Source of the DNA: Echinococcus granulosus
Taxonomy: Eukaryota; Platyhelminthes; Cestoda; Cyclophyllidea; Taeniidae
Assembly: GCF_000524195.1 (NCBI RefSeq)
Contig: NW_020170407.1
Span: 724,883 to 788,882, forward strand
Direction of reading: 5' to 3'
DNA: 64,000 bases
Under the pieces are notes generated by a model. The model worked only from the letters and a program-made list of their open reading frames with translations. It ran no database searches and was not told where the DNA came from. Within the stretch, counting starts at the first letter, position 1; each line of letters opens with the position of its first letter. The position numbers and the translations under genes were made by a program. This document shows positions 12,301 through 24,593 of the stretch, one piece after another.

Positions 12301-15300
12301 TTTAGTAGATTACCCTATGGACTCTAGGTTTTTCGATCTGCAACGTATTGCAATTGTGCTTAACAACTGGTGTAATCTCGAGTACCGGTAATTTTTTGAT
12401 TTTCACTTATCAAATTCACCTTGCACCCAGCATCGATTGCCTTTATCTCTTGCGCTTCCTTTCTTTGATCCTAATGCTCTCTTTTGTCACGCTTGTGCTT
12501 TCTGTAATTGGAAGATTAGTACTGTTTCGAATTCCATTCACTGAAATTGTTGGCAGTTTTTTGATTTTTGCCTACCTTATTTCCTTTATTGAAAATTGAC
12601 AGCTCTTGGTAGTAAAACTGGTATTGCCATCTCATTTTGCTGAAGACGATCATGCTTATTATATTTTTTTCTAGTTCCTACATCTTGTTTTCTTATAGTC
12701 CGTCGTCTCATGTACTAAGTTCCCAGTAAGGTTGTCACATTAAATTTTTTTTGCCAGTATTCCCCCTTTTATGGACTTCTGCGTTCTTAATTCTTTGGTT
12801 GGATGCCGTCAATTTCGGTAATTTATAGCCTAATTTTCAGGAAATATATTTGGCTGATCACAGTGAAAATGCTTCATTGTTGTCAGTTCGTTTGCTCTAT
12901 CATTTTGACACATTCCGACAGCAATAGCATTATTGGGACTGCACCCACTTTTTTATCCGTATTTTTCTCTTACTCCTCCTCCAGCTAACACCGATGGAAA
13001 GCCTTAACCGTTGTCACCTCCTATATCCTTCAGTTTAAGTACTGCGTATATTTTAAAAATTTTTCTTCTTTTCCTCAGTTTCTCACGGTGGAAACGTCCC
13101 GCTTTTGTCTTCTTCAATGCCTCATAGTCCGCCACCAATTCAGTCCAGAAATTTGCGAATTCCCTTGGAGAAATTGGAAATGAAAACGCATATCGCCCGT
13201 GGTGGGCGCTTTGGCTCTGTCTACAGGGCCGTCTGCACCACCTCCGGGAAGCGAAGCGTGGTGGTGAAAAAGATTTCGGGACATATGGGGAGAGGCGCAG
13301 TTGTCGCTAGGGCCGAAGCGTGTCATAAGCTCCACAATCGCGCTATTGTCCAATTTATCGGCCTCTGCGAGGCTCCTAAATCTGGACTTATGCTCCTCGT
13401 TTGGGAGTACATGCCTGGCGGTAACTTGAGAGACTTCTTGATCAAAAACAAGACCACTGCTGACTACATCAGACTTCAGCACTGGCTTCACCAGGCAATG
13501 CAATGCTATCGTTTTATTGAATATGCGTTTTTCAATTTCGAGAAAGTGTAGCAGCTATTAGTTAACGTATATGTATATTTTTTCCTTGGAAATTTGCATT
13601 ATTTTATCGAGCACTTTTCATTATTGAATCCTATCGGCTTTGAAATCTTAATTACTTGACGTCTATTCATAGTCGTTAGCGAGATTTGATGCAGTTTTAG
13701 ACATAGTCTTTGGCTCTTTTAAATATCTACCACTGACAGCTGTTAGCACTTGCAATGTTGTTTCTTTGCATTTATTTATCAAAGCAGCATCGGAGAGACA
13801 GCATAATATCTTAGCGGAAGACTTTTTTTATGGCACACCCACCTACTCATTACGCAATCAGACAGATGACCCCTATGTAGATCCCGTCAGTTTTTTGAAT
13901 GAAATTTCTCAGTTATTCAAAAAGATAAATCGGGTTTTAGGCTATGTTGCGAATATGGTATCATTCGTGCAAAGAATTGAACTAAATGCAGGGTTTATTC
14001 TGATATTTATGAACTCAAGGCATCTTATTTACTTCCTCCAATATGTATCTTTCATCCGAGGACGTATAGTCGAGTCAGTCGGTCTTCAAAGCTGCTTGTG
14101 AAGCTAAATTATCAGCGTTATCGCCTAATTGCTACACATTAACCATAATTATCAGGCATCACTTTTTATAATTAGGACAAAACGTTTCTCAGTTTACTTT
14201 ACACTATTTATGCCACTGCTTTTCGAATGCTCTTTAGAAAAACTCCGTGGTCTTGATTTCCCTGTCGAAGTTATATTCCCAGGCATATTTCATAAGCTTT
14301 TCACACCGATCTTCCTTATATCTAGGTTTGATTTATTGGAGATAGGTGTACAGTTTTGTGTAAGCGGTCTTGGGTTTAAACAAGTGTGTTATTTGCTTGC
14401 GTATTAGTTCGTAAAAGTTCATTTTGTAGTGAGCGAAGCTCGATTTAATCCAACTCACTATTTTTAAGTACGTCTCACATCACGTGACAAGTCACGTTTA
14501 CAGTAAGTCAGGATTTTTAGCCGCCTTTTTTCACTATGAATTTGTTCTCAAATATTTTTTCCTTCCTAAAATCAAGACAGGAAACAAAAGTCCCCGCTTT
14601 TTTAAAGTTTCTGCAGTATTTTTGTAGCAAAACGCTTTAGCTCTGCATTTGATCTACGCGATGCGTAAATTTAAAAGATTATTTCGAGCTTTATGCTTCA
14701 GATTTGACCTTAAAGAAAGGTAGTTGGTATCTCAATGGAACAAAACAATTTCTACTTCGATATAACGGTGCAAAAGTTTTCGTTTTGCAATGAGGATGTT
14801 TTTCGGCTTTTGATTGTCGTCTTGGACTACTATTGAAAAGCCACACTACATATGGTATTATGTTGTTGGTAAAGTTAGTGTGCTTTAATACATATGTAAA
14901 CAATATATGCGAATAGAAGTTAGTCTTTTTCTTTCCTCTCCCATGACAATCAATGGAAATTTTCGTATGCCTTCTTTAAATGGGTATCTCAATCCTGGTG
15001 TTCACGTTTTTATGTTTCCCGAAGATATGTTGTTCCAATGTTTATTCAGTAGGAGTGTTGAATATGTACAAACGTAAACTCCATTGATATCATTTAAACT
15101 CGTCTTGGTCGTGTTTTTTAATGCTTACACCACATTTATTGCTCATTGTGCCGTAGTCGAAACCACATTTACGCTCTACCTTCTTAGATTCTGGACGGAA
15201 TGGACTACCTTGAAGGCGTGGAGGCTTTCCACGGTGAACTGACTGCCTCCAACGTCTTTCTTTCCTTTGAACTATGCGCCAAAATAGGGAACTTTGGCTT

Positions 15301-18300
15301 TAATGGGCGATTTAGTAAATTCATCAGTGACGCCTTTGGTGAGCTCGGTCTCGTTGCGATTGATTATGCCCTTTCTCTTCCTTACCTTCGCGCGTTTATA
15401 GATTGAGTGATTCTCATTGTGGCGTACTGATGTTCAGAAACGTCATCTCCGCTATTCTCATGTTCAAAATGGCATTTGACAACCTATCCTAGAGAAGCAT
15501 ATTTGGATATTTTTATGAGAGTACCCGATTATAGTCGTGGCTGTTCCACTTTTGCAGCTGACTGCCTGCTCATGAGTGTATAAGGTTAAAAAAGAAAGTG
15601 AAATGGTCCAAGTGTGTTTTGGAACTCATCGATTCAATCCGTTCATATCTGTGATTTTGCCGTCAACTTTTTGTGATTGTAAATTGAAAACGGCAAGTAT
15701 AGTAGCAACTGTACTTAAGGTGTCTCATTTAGGAAAGACATTCTGGGATTTCTTTAGCATCATTTTAGTCTTTGGGGCATTTTTGAATACCACTTCACGG
15801 GCTGTATTCACACTTTAATTCTATACTGAGAATTATTTTGAATTATTTGGTTCCCTTAAAATTGCCTTATCTATATCCTGTGATAGAAACATTACAGTTG
15901 ATAATTCAGTACCCTTTATTTGTATGGGAATTGCGCGTTTCTCGTTTGTGTATTTTACTCCTGTAATTAGATTTTACATTTATTAAACCGCTTTTGGTTC
16001 ACGACGCAGTACTGTTTATTCATATCGACGTTTATTTTCGTGTTTTCAGTAATATTATCTCTGAATGGTTATTTTTTGTTTAACAAATGATGTATAAAGT
16101 GCAATCGACGCAATCATTTTGGCTAAAGGTGCTGCTGATATAATTTTTAATGCAAAGGCTTTGGTTCTCTTTAAAATGCAATTTTAATTTTCTATCCATT
16201 TATTTATTGCTATCCGTTAATACTATTTCTTTTGCTTAAAGCGGGCTAGTAGTGTAGAACAATAACTACCCTTATTAACTCTAGCTATAATACGTAATTT
16301 TTAGGAGATTCTGACCTTAAGCGCACTAAATGAATCTTAGGTATACATTGTCAGGGGGAGTGAACTATCTTAATGATTCCAAATTCGATCGGTTGGGCGA
16401 TAGGAGAGCTTGTAGTATAATATATAACCAACTTTTGACTGGATCACTTTCACCCTAATAAGCATGTCTGCAAAGAACCTGGCGGAATTGAACGGAAGCT
16501 TTTTTCTCTGAATGCGTTTTCCTATATTTTCCGTGACCAACATAGGGACATGTACAACTGTTAAAAATTTTTCGCACAAATTTTCAAGTTTGTTCTCAGT
16601 TTCCCTAACATTGTGATCGTTCCTTTCTGTAAAACGCTCCTTGTATGCAGAAAATCTTGACTTGATTAATCTACTGAACTATGATTTTTTGTTAATATTA
16701 GGTTGGTTGAACATCTCTCCTTATTACTATCTGTTTGTCCTCGGGCAGTTTACTTAATCTTCCTCAGGAAGGGTTATATTACTGTGACGTGATTTATTCG
16801 TTGAGCTTTAACGAAATGATTTTTGTTCATCTCTATCGAAACATGGAATAAAATAACGTATTAACAAGCAACTATTCACATAAGCATTCATTTTATAACA
16901 GCCGGGTTGAAATTTTAAAAAGATTGAAATGCGTTGCTTTAAATTTAACTAACTAGATTATTTCTATTTGGCAAACTTCCAAAACGCTGTTTATTACAGT
17001 TGCTGCATATGCTCTATTAATTTTAGGTAAATTTTGTTTCATTTATATAACCACTGCAAAGGATCTTTTATCAACGATCCAGATATCTCATTTTCCACAT
17101 TACTTGTATGTGTTTGTGCTACGAGATCATTGACAAGCACGTTTCCACTTCGGTAGAGTGAGATTTCCGAATGTAACTGAAGCACTTATGATTCTCTACG
17201 CGTCTTACTTTCGCCTTTACGATGACAGACATTATAATTTACCTCATATCTGCGACATTCGATTTGAATTTCCTCAAGGCAGATAAAGCTACTTGAGCAC
17301 TTCTATGAATTGATTATGCATAAAACTAAAGTGCCTATTTACATATATTTACCCACTTCAACCTCAATGCATCGATATATGCGATTATTAATCGAACAAG
17401 TTCAGGGACTTTTCACTATATTTTAATGCTTGATTGTGAGTGAATGCATTGGTGAATCAGCAGTAGAAGCAAATATTTTTCTCAAGGCAAATTAGTACCG
17501 AAGTTAAGTCTCCATAAACGGCCACGTTGAGGAAACGCTTAATAAGTTAGTCGGAATGCGAGTCAAAATAATTCAAATGAACGGTGATCTGGTAGTGTTT
17601 GCGCGCTCAATAGCATGCAATATATGAGGACTGGTAATGATACCGTAGTGGTAATAGTTAGAGTCTCCTTCGACATTAGTGATGAAGGTACTGCGTTAGG
17701 TGAATATTTTAATGGGAAACTGTGGCACACTCAGAAGTAATACGTGATAAAAATAATTTCATTCTGGCGAAGCTCAGGTTATTGTCGAAAATTGGGTCGT
17801 GTGAGAGTATGTGAAATTAATCAGGGTAGTCAATGTATTTACTTCACAAGGTTGGATTTTTAATCGAGTTATACATTTTCAAGTCTTTTTTCTGGTCTGT
17901 GATAATCGTTTAAGCCTACATATTCATTCTTCCAAAATTCCAAATTTTACCATGAAACCAGTTAACGTTAATCAGCAGCTGCTTGATTTCATACAATTCT
18001 TACATGATTATCTGTAACCAAAATTGCAAACGATCAGGCTCGCCAATTTTTTAAACAGCTAGGTTGCTAGGTTTTACCTTAACGCTGAACTAATCATTCA
18101 CTACCTTTTTGTTGACCATTCCCCATCTGTTATGTTTCTTCTCCACTCCAATATATCCCACCTAAAGTTGAAGCTGATAAAATTTGTTTACAATGTGCTA
18201 TGTACAAGAAATCAGAAGCTAAAAATGTGTTTATTTACAGTTACAACTAAAAGTTTCTTAGGAATAGGATAAGATTCTGATAAAGAAGACAGGTAGACTG

Positions 18301-21300
18301 TGACTTTGGCTTCAAGATCAACACATTGGGCAGATGTCAACGGGGGAGACGAAGTCACCACAGGTAGAAACTAAGGTAATGCCTTGGGAAATTATGTCAT
18401 TTCGGAAACGCGAAAGACAACACAAGGATATGGTAGTGAAGTCCGCCTTCAGGGGCGCCAAATTTGTTCCTACTACTTCTCCCTTTTTTATCGTCTTTGT
18501 CGTCCCCTTGGGCCGTCACCTCATCGTTAAGTACTTCTACTTGTTGCTTCCGTCAGTATAGGACTCAAATTATTATCTCTCCCTATCGGATGGACAATTG
18601 ATGTGATAATGGGGACTTTAAATGAATTGAATACTGCGGCAGTTCCTGTATCACTGATGTCAACTTCAATATCTTCGTTAGCAGACGAAACGAAGAGGGT
18701 GAGTAGGTAAACGGGTATGAAGGTTTCAGCTGCGTCCGGAACTTCAAAATTACGGAATTAAATTTTTGCACATTAAGGGCGAGATGAGGGTAAATGGCAC
18801 TACTTATCGTCTGCAATCAGTTATCATATTTAAACTTGATCTTAAGTCACAAAATATCTCATTCCTCAAAAGCATCTTCTTGTTGAGGAGATGGAATTCT
18901 TAGATTTTGGATGATATCGGATTTTAAATTTTCTATGCAATTTACCGGGAAAACGGCGAATCATATTAATCATTGGTGATTTATTCGCAAGTGAATCCGT
19001 TAGGTATATCTGATTCTCTCCAACTTGCCACCGATTTTACTTGGGATTACAGAGGCAAACCACTAAGATTAAGCTGCCAGTAAGTGTGTGTTTTTCTAAC
19101 AATTACTGAGGTTTTGACTAAATTGGAACACCTACGGTGGATAGCTTAAATGTGCTTCCTTTTGCGTATATCACGGTATGCATTCAAGCTGATTTGAGTT
19201 CATTTTCCGTATTGATAAAAATAATTTAATTAAATGAGCAAAATTGGCCATGTTAACACAGTGGAAAACTTATGTCTGTGCGTTTTAATAAGAGAGAACT
19301 CATGGGTAAGAATGGGAATACGGCTGTAGCACTTTTGTTAATTACTGAAGTATATAAGAAAAAAAATGGTTCTCCCCCTTTCTGAACTATTTGAAACCCA
19401 GTAAATCGGTTACTTGTGCCTTGAAAATTCTGTAAGGTCCCATTGCCTTCGAAATTTGATTTAGTTGACGAGAATTCACTGCCATTATGTGGTATCTTTT
19501 TAGCTCTTTGTGACCGCCTTGGAGATATTCGTAATGTAAATCGAATGCAATCTAGTATTGAAGTGCAGGAACGGAAGTTTAAAGATTTATACCAAAATTC
19601 GTTCGAATTTACAAGGAATCTGAGGATTTTTTGAAATTTGTCTGCTTTAGAATGTTAAAAACCGAAAAACTGATTTCTTGAAATGAATGAGCTGAGTTGC
19701 AGTGACTCTGTGAATCGCCATCTAGATAACGTAACACTCATTCTGACGCATTTGGCTCGGTTCAAATAGTGGAGCTTTCCGTCTAAATCGAGCATGAACC
19801 ATGTTAGGGCGTCTTTCAAAATCCAGCAAATGGCTTATTTTATTCTCAGCTCATTTGCATTCATTAGCATAGATGACGCGAAAGCTAAAGTCTCAATGTT
19901 TTTAGTAGATTAGTGTTATTAAAGACAGAGTTTGGAGTGGTTCAACGGTAACAAAATGAAAAATGGAATTAATTGTGATGGGGCATCCATCCGTCTGTTG
20001 CAGATCTGTTTATACATATCCGCTTCTATGTCTGTTCCAGATTTAGCCATTCATACTGTATCAATCGCGGTTGCGAAACTCCAGGGCCGATTAAGCCATC
20101 TAGTCATTCATATATCCTGGATCCGTCTATTCATTCATCCATCATTCGATTAGCTACTCAGCACCCGAGTTAGAAGAGATTTATCGATACACTTGATCGT
20201 GTGGTAACTTGCAAGCAAATCGTCAGTTCGAAGTTTTCATATTATTTGTGATCGCGTGTGGAATGCTGAGGACTGTGGTATCATTTGCTACACTTATCTG
20301 ATATGGAGTCACATGATTACCTTTTTCACTAGATTGGCAGTATTTTGAATCGAGAAATGTCAGAGCTTCCTGAAAAACTGATTTTTCACGAGCCCAATCC
20401 AGGGAAAAATGATTTCTCAAACAGTACGAAGTATTTTCTAGGAACAAAAGCAAATCTTGCTATTTATCTGTGTTTTTCCAATTATTTTTGATCGTGAAAG
20501 TATGGATATATGATGGCTCTTTAGATAGGCTAACCCAAGATTGATTACTGGGTAAATAGGCTGATCTTCGCATCCGATTTTGCTTCCATGTCTCTAAATC
20601 CTTGCGTAGTATTGACATTCCACCCTTAACCTGAAGTAGACTGAATATTACTAAGTATGCTTTACTGACTGCTGCCTAGATCTTGCAGAGACGCAGGCTG
20701 TGAGGTGGGCGGCGCCGGAATCTTTGGATTCCTCTCATGTCTTCGACATTCGTTGCGACATCTGGTCCTTTGGGGTTGTTATGTTCGAGGTCTTTACACT
20801 TGGCTCGACGCCCTATAAAGGTAGGTAGTTTCTAAAAATGGAGTTTTGAACGGTTTTGCATTGGGTAGATTGGCAATTTCAACTGAATACAAGGCTAGTC
20901 ATCATTGTAGGGGATCTCAAACTAGCTGTCAATTGCGCAGCGCGTGAGTAGTTTGCGCATAATTTATGCGATTCGAAACACAAGAATTCGTTTGGATGTT
21001 AATGGCGTGTTGAAATTATGCGGCAGTAGACCCCCACATTAGAGCTTGTCGTTGCTGCTTCCACTTTTTATGCGGAGCATTGGTCTTCGCATACGCGGCA
21101 GAGCCCAGCCCTGAGGTACATGACCTCATAACATTAGCACTACCACATTATTCTACTTAAAAGTGAGAGGGCAAAAGATAAAAATAGGTCATTCACGCTA
21201 ATTGCTGCTTCAATAGTGTTTATGGATACTTCGGTAGAACCGATATCCATTACACCTATTTTGTCCCACCATAGCCGTTTATAATTACTCGAATATCACC

Positions 21301-22179
21301 TCACTTTTTAGCAGATTCAATCATCAAACTTCCCATTGGGTTTAGTCTCCAAATCGTTCTCAAGGTAAAAATTCTTCTAAGTTTCGATTAATGAAAGATT
21401 CAAGTAGCAACGTTATTGAACAGCAACATACCCTACTGGGGAATATTCCTGTTGCTGTCTAACTATGCCATCTCGACATTCAACAAAAAAACAATTTGGA
21501 AGTATATGTCCCGGAAACTTTATTGTTACGGTTTCTAATCTTTTGGTTGGTACGGTAGTGCGTCCTCATCAATTAGATAAAATTACATCTTGGTTAATGA
21601 GAATTTTTACTCTTGGACTTTCCAGAGTGATCTCCCAGTACCATAAGTGAGTCGCCTTGCTATTTCTGAATATGAGTCCTAACACTCATAGCTCACTTTA
21701 TCCTTGACTGTGCTGATAGCAATTAATAAAGTTAAGTCCTAATGGGTATTTTTAGTCTTCAAATTGAGCCATGTAATGTTGAGGTCTAACCCAAAACCTA
21801 GGTACATAAAAGGTATAGGCAATATAATTAAGTTGTTTTGACTCACACATTCGATACATTCTCGTAGGTGTGCTGCCACTATGAGTTTAAAAACAATCAT
21901 TCTCAAGTGCACCGACTGTTGAAGATCAACTTTTGAGTGCATGCCAAAGTTTCTCCCTCTGCAGATATGGACGTGGAGGAGGTTGTGGAGCGGGTAAAGG
22001 CGGGTTACCGGTTGCCGAACCCAACCAGTCTGGGATTCTACTGCGAAGAAGTGATGTACGAGACGATGAAGAACTGTTGGAACACTGATTCTACTGATCG
22101 TCCTACCTTTCACGAGCTCTGGTTTGTCTTCGAAGACCATTTGGCGAAGGATGGCGATGTCTACGCGGAGATCGAATGA
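8825..22179 (+). CDS. Src-like SH3-SH2-kinase protein, predicted pseudokinase
   Basis: Six exons give about 517 residues, the usual Src-family length. Order: Met-Gly plus a basic N-terminus (MGHFLRKFKRKKG), which suggests myristoylation and membrane binding; SH3 at about 70-124 (ALFSF, EGDPLTIES, WW, GFIPWNYI); SH2 at about 134-213 (GTYILRP, YFITPGKRF, LKDLTDYYK); kinase domain from about 240. The glycine loop (RGGRFGSVY), beta-3 lysine (VVVKK, residue 277) and helix-C glutamate (about 293) are present. The catalytic loop reads HGELTASN instead of HRDLAARN, and the metal motif is NFG instead of DFG, so phosphotransfer is not expected. APE, DIWSFGVVMFE and the CW...RPTF region are normal. A tyrosine near the end (DGDVYAEIE) sits where Src has its inhibitory Csk site. 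Likely role: scaffold or allosteric partner of active kinases. The upstream Met at 8810 is possible, but 8825 gives the Met-Gly start. The exon 1-2 junction is uncertain. Confidence 0.85.
11293..11448 (+). CDS. Src-like gene exon 2: rest of SH2
   Basis: Encodes PLRIALSVLCIVGSAKIIKH, then FSVRYDN and GYFITPGKRFTQLKDLTDYY. Flanked by TTTCTCAAG and a strong GTGAGT donor. Confidence 0.87.
13079..13494 (+). CDS. Src-like gene exon 3: linker and kinase N-lobe
   Basis: Joins exon 2 in phase (YYK-V-SHGG). It holds the glycine loop, beta-3 lysine, helix-C glutamate and hinge (LLVWEYMPGGNLRDFL). The end LQHWLHQ joins ILDGMDYLEG of exon 4 exactly as in the family, which requires the donor CAG|GCAATG, a GC-type donor. 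Confidence 0.87.
15188..15338 (+). CDS. Src-like gene exon 4: altered catalytic and metal motifs
   Basis: Encodes ILDGMDYLEGVEAFHGELTA, SNVFLS, AKIGNFGFNG. The catalytic Asp is replaced by Glu (HRD to HGE) and the DFG Asp by Asn. Flanked by TTCTTAG and GTGAGC. Confidence 0.9.
20689..20820 (+). CDS. Src-like gene exon 5: activation segment and C-lobe
   Basis: Encodes ETQAVRWAAPESL and CDIWSFGVVMFEVFTLGSTP. The autophosphorylation-site tyrosine usual before the P+1 loop (EYTAR) is not present in the spliced reading across exons 4 and 5. Flanked by CTTGCAG and GTAGGT. Confidence 0.9.
21965..22179 (+). CDS. Src-like gene exon 6: C-lobe and regulatory tail
   Basis: Encodes DMDVEEVVERVKAGYRLPNP, MKNCWNTDSTDRPTFHEL and a tail DGDVYAEIE before TGA. 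The acceptor is CCTCTGCAG. Confidence 0.92.
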
Positions 22180-24593
22180 GCATTGTGCTAGCACTGTGCA
22201 GCACCACCCACCACGATCTGCCTTATTTTTGACAAAAATTGCTTTTTTACAAAAAAAATCCAAGTGCTTTCAACAGGTTTTCTAATTGTGGCTCTTGGAC
22301 AGCGTCCGAAGACTACGGTGTCTACGTTGTTGCGTTTGCACTGGGAGTTGTGACGGTTGGGTAGAGTGCAAAAGTGCGTTGCCTAATCACTGCCTAGGAG
22401 TGGCTCCATTCAAGCGGTGTAGTTCCTGCGGCCAATTTCGCTAATCGGAGTCGTTGTAGCATATGCGAGTAAAGTGGTGGTTTAGTGAGCCCTATCATCC
22501 TGTTCCAGGCGTTGAGTGTCTGGTATTCGTGCATATTTTATGGCTTCATGGATCAGCGCCAGATTTCCTTGATTGGACTCCGTGGAGGGTACTGAGCAAG
22601 TCTTTTTATCACCAGATTTTGCGAGATTAAATTAGGTGACAGCATTTGTCACTATTCGATGCATAATGTACCCGTGATTGTATCTTCAATATGTGACGTG
22701 GTATTGGATGAAAAATGAGTTCATGCGTCAGTATATTTAAATAAAAATCACTCAAAATGAATGCGAACTCTCAAATATCAGGTGGTGGGTTTTATGTTAT
22801 AGACTGGGATTGTAAATTTGAGTAGGTGTGAAGCATTTCGGAAGGTTACTGCATGCGAATTAATTGCATTTGACGAAGAATTTATTTAAATGCCAATTTT
22901 ATAATTAAAAACTTTTATTGAGATTCCTTCGTGGAGATTAAATGGAACAATCATATTGGTTTCGTGAAAAGCGATCTTTTAGTTCACTTCAAATGTTCTC
23001 TGAATTTTATTGATCAGACAGCAAAATCAGACGGAATGACCTTGAAGGCATTGAATTGCTAATGCTGACTTCACGTTGGCCGCCGAAAATAGGCTAACCT
23101 TCATTGTCACTCGTCGGGGATTAGGTTTTTTAGCTCCGCGCTGAAGATGACGCTGGCTGTTGCCATCATGTGTTCCACCAGTAGCTCGCCTTCTTTTACT
23201 CCTCGACTTCAGCCAACTGATTTTCGATACTGACTTTGATTCTAATCCCCGATGTCGATGTTATGCATTTAGAATGCAAGGTTTCCTGCCTCGTGTCCAC
23301 TTTGAAAAAATGTGAATCTCACTTGTAGTAGGAAATTACCCAAGCTATTGTGCTCCTAATTCTCATAATGCTATTGGGCTTTAAAAGAAGGGAGGAATCT
23401 TCTTCTCGTCCTGACTGAAATTTACTCAGAAAATTAGACCCCAAACTTGTGCCACTGCGATTGAACTGGTCGATTCATCAAATGTTCACAAATTCGCCAT
23501 CTTCCGATCATTTTTGGTATTTGTACGATATACAGAAATTAACTTCCACGCATCTCAATTGTCGCCAGTGGTAGAGTGGTGTTACTTACAACAGTTGGGT
23601 ATTTTGAACGAAAATTTGTTAGGTTATAAAGTGAGTTTCTTCTGCGATCTTTTGAGTGTTACTCCAGGTCGCGTTGGAGACGGGGGCAATGCATCTTGTT
23701 TTTCCCTCGTGGATTAGTATGAATTTCCGGAAGAATTCGATCCCTACCCTGGCCGTAACGTTGCCAGCCGATTTTCCCCAGATTTGTTCTGTTATTCGCA
23801 GTTGACGCCCGTTCTCAGGTTCTTTGCCGCATGGAGTACCGTAATGAGAAAAGAATAGTGGATTTGTTGTTAAGTATTCATTAGTGGAGCAAGTTTTTTC
23901 CGTAGGAATGATTAAAGTCATCTTCCGTATTGTGTGGCAGTGAATTGGCACCTCGGTGGTTTCAGTTTAAGGGCAAGCCTTTACGGACAATAAGTCATTC
24001 TGCGGTGGTAATCTTTGCAGAGTTTCACTAACTTGATTTGGACTGAACGAAATCGGGTTTATGCGCGTTCGAACTGTTGGAATAGCCTAAACTATCGGGA
24101 ACAGAGTGATGACTGATCTTATTTGCTGGTTTTCATAAAGGCAAGAGCATAACTATTTCTCCCCCATAGGGCATTAGCCTTTTTTACTGACCAAGCTAAA
24201 CAATAAGAAGAGTGGCTGCGAAATATCTATTTTACCTTTCATAGCGGTAGTTATTTGGTGACTAGTAATTTAACCATTAAATACACACTTTTCTATATCC
24301 ACTCTTGCTACCCAAAACAACCTCCAAATGGGCCATTAGAGGCGCTTTCTAATATTCCTCCAATCAAACTATTGCTACTGTTATTTCTTAAACCGATGGT
24401 CATCCAAATTACAACCACTAACATTCCAGGATACATCCGGTGATTGAGGGGGGCTTTCGACCCACGAGGTGGAATGGTGTCAGGATTGGAAGCTCTAAGG
24501 GCTGATGCCCACAAAGTGGGTAAAAAATAAGAATCTCAGTCACCCTATAATGCCACAAAAGGGCATAAGGGCAACACATCAGGTTCTAGCAGT
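22180..24593. other. Convergent 3' spacer
   Basis: Contains the 3' ends of the Src-like gene (plus) and the 565-codon gene (minus). AATAAA at 22740-22745 is a candidate polyadenylation signal for the Src-like gene. Small open frames here, including a hydrophobic minus frame at 24308-24514, show no recognisable family. Confidence 0.45.
22740..22745 (+). promoter_or_regulatory. Candidate polyadenylation signal of the Src-like gene
   Basis: AATAAA about 560 bases after the stop codon on the coding strand. The motif is common by chance in AT-rich DNA. Confidence 0.25.

Noticed and set aside
24308..24514. A hydrophobic 68-codon minus frame downstream of the 565-codon gene
   Set aside because: No family recognised; the sequence lies in a 3' spacer and might be part of a repeat, but nothing supports a gene.
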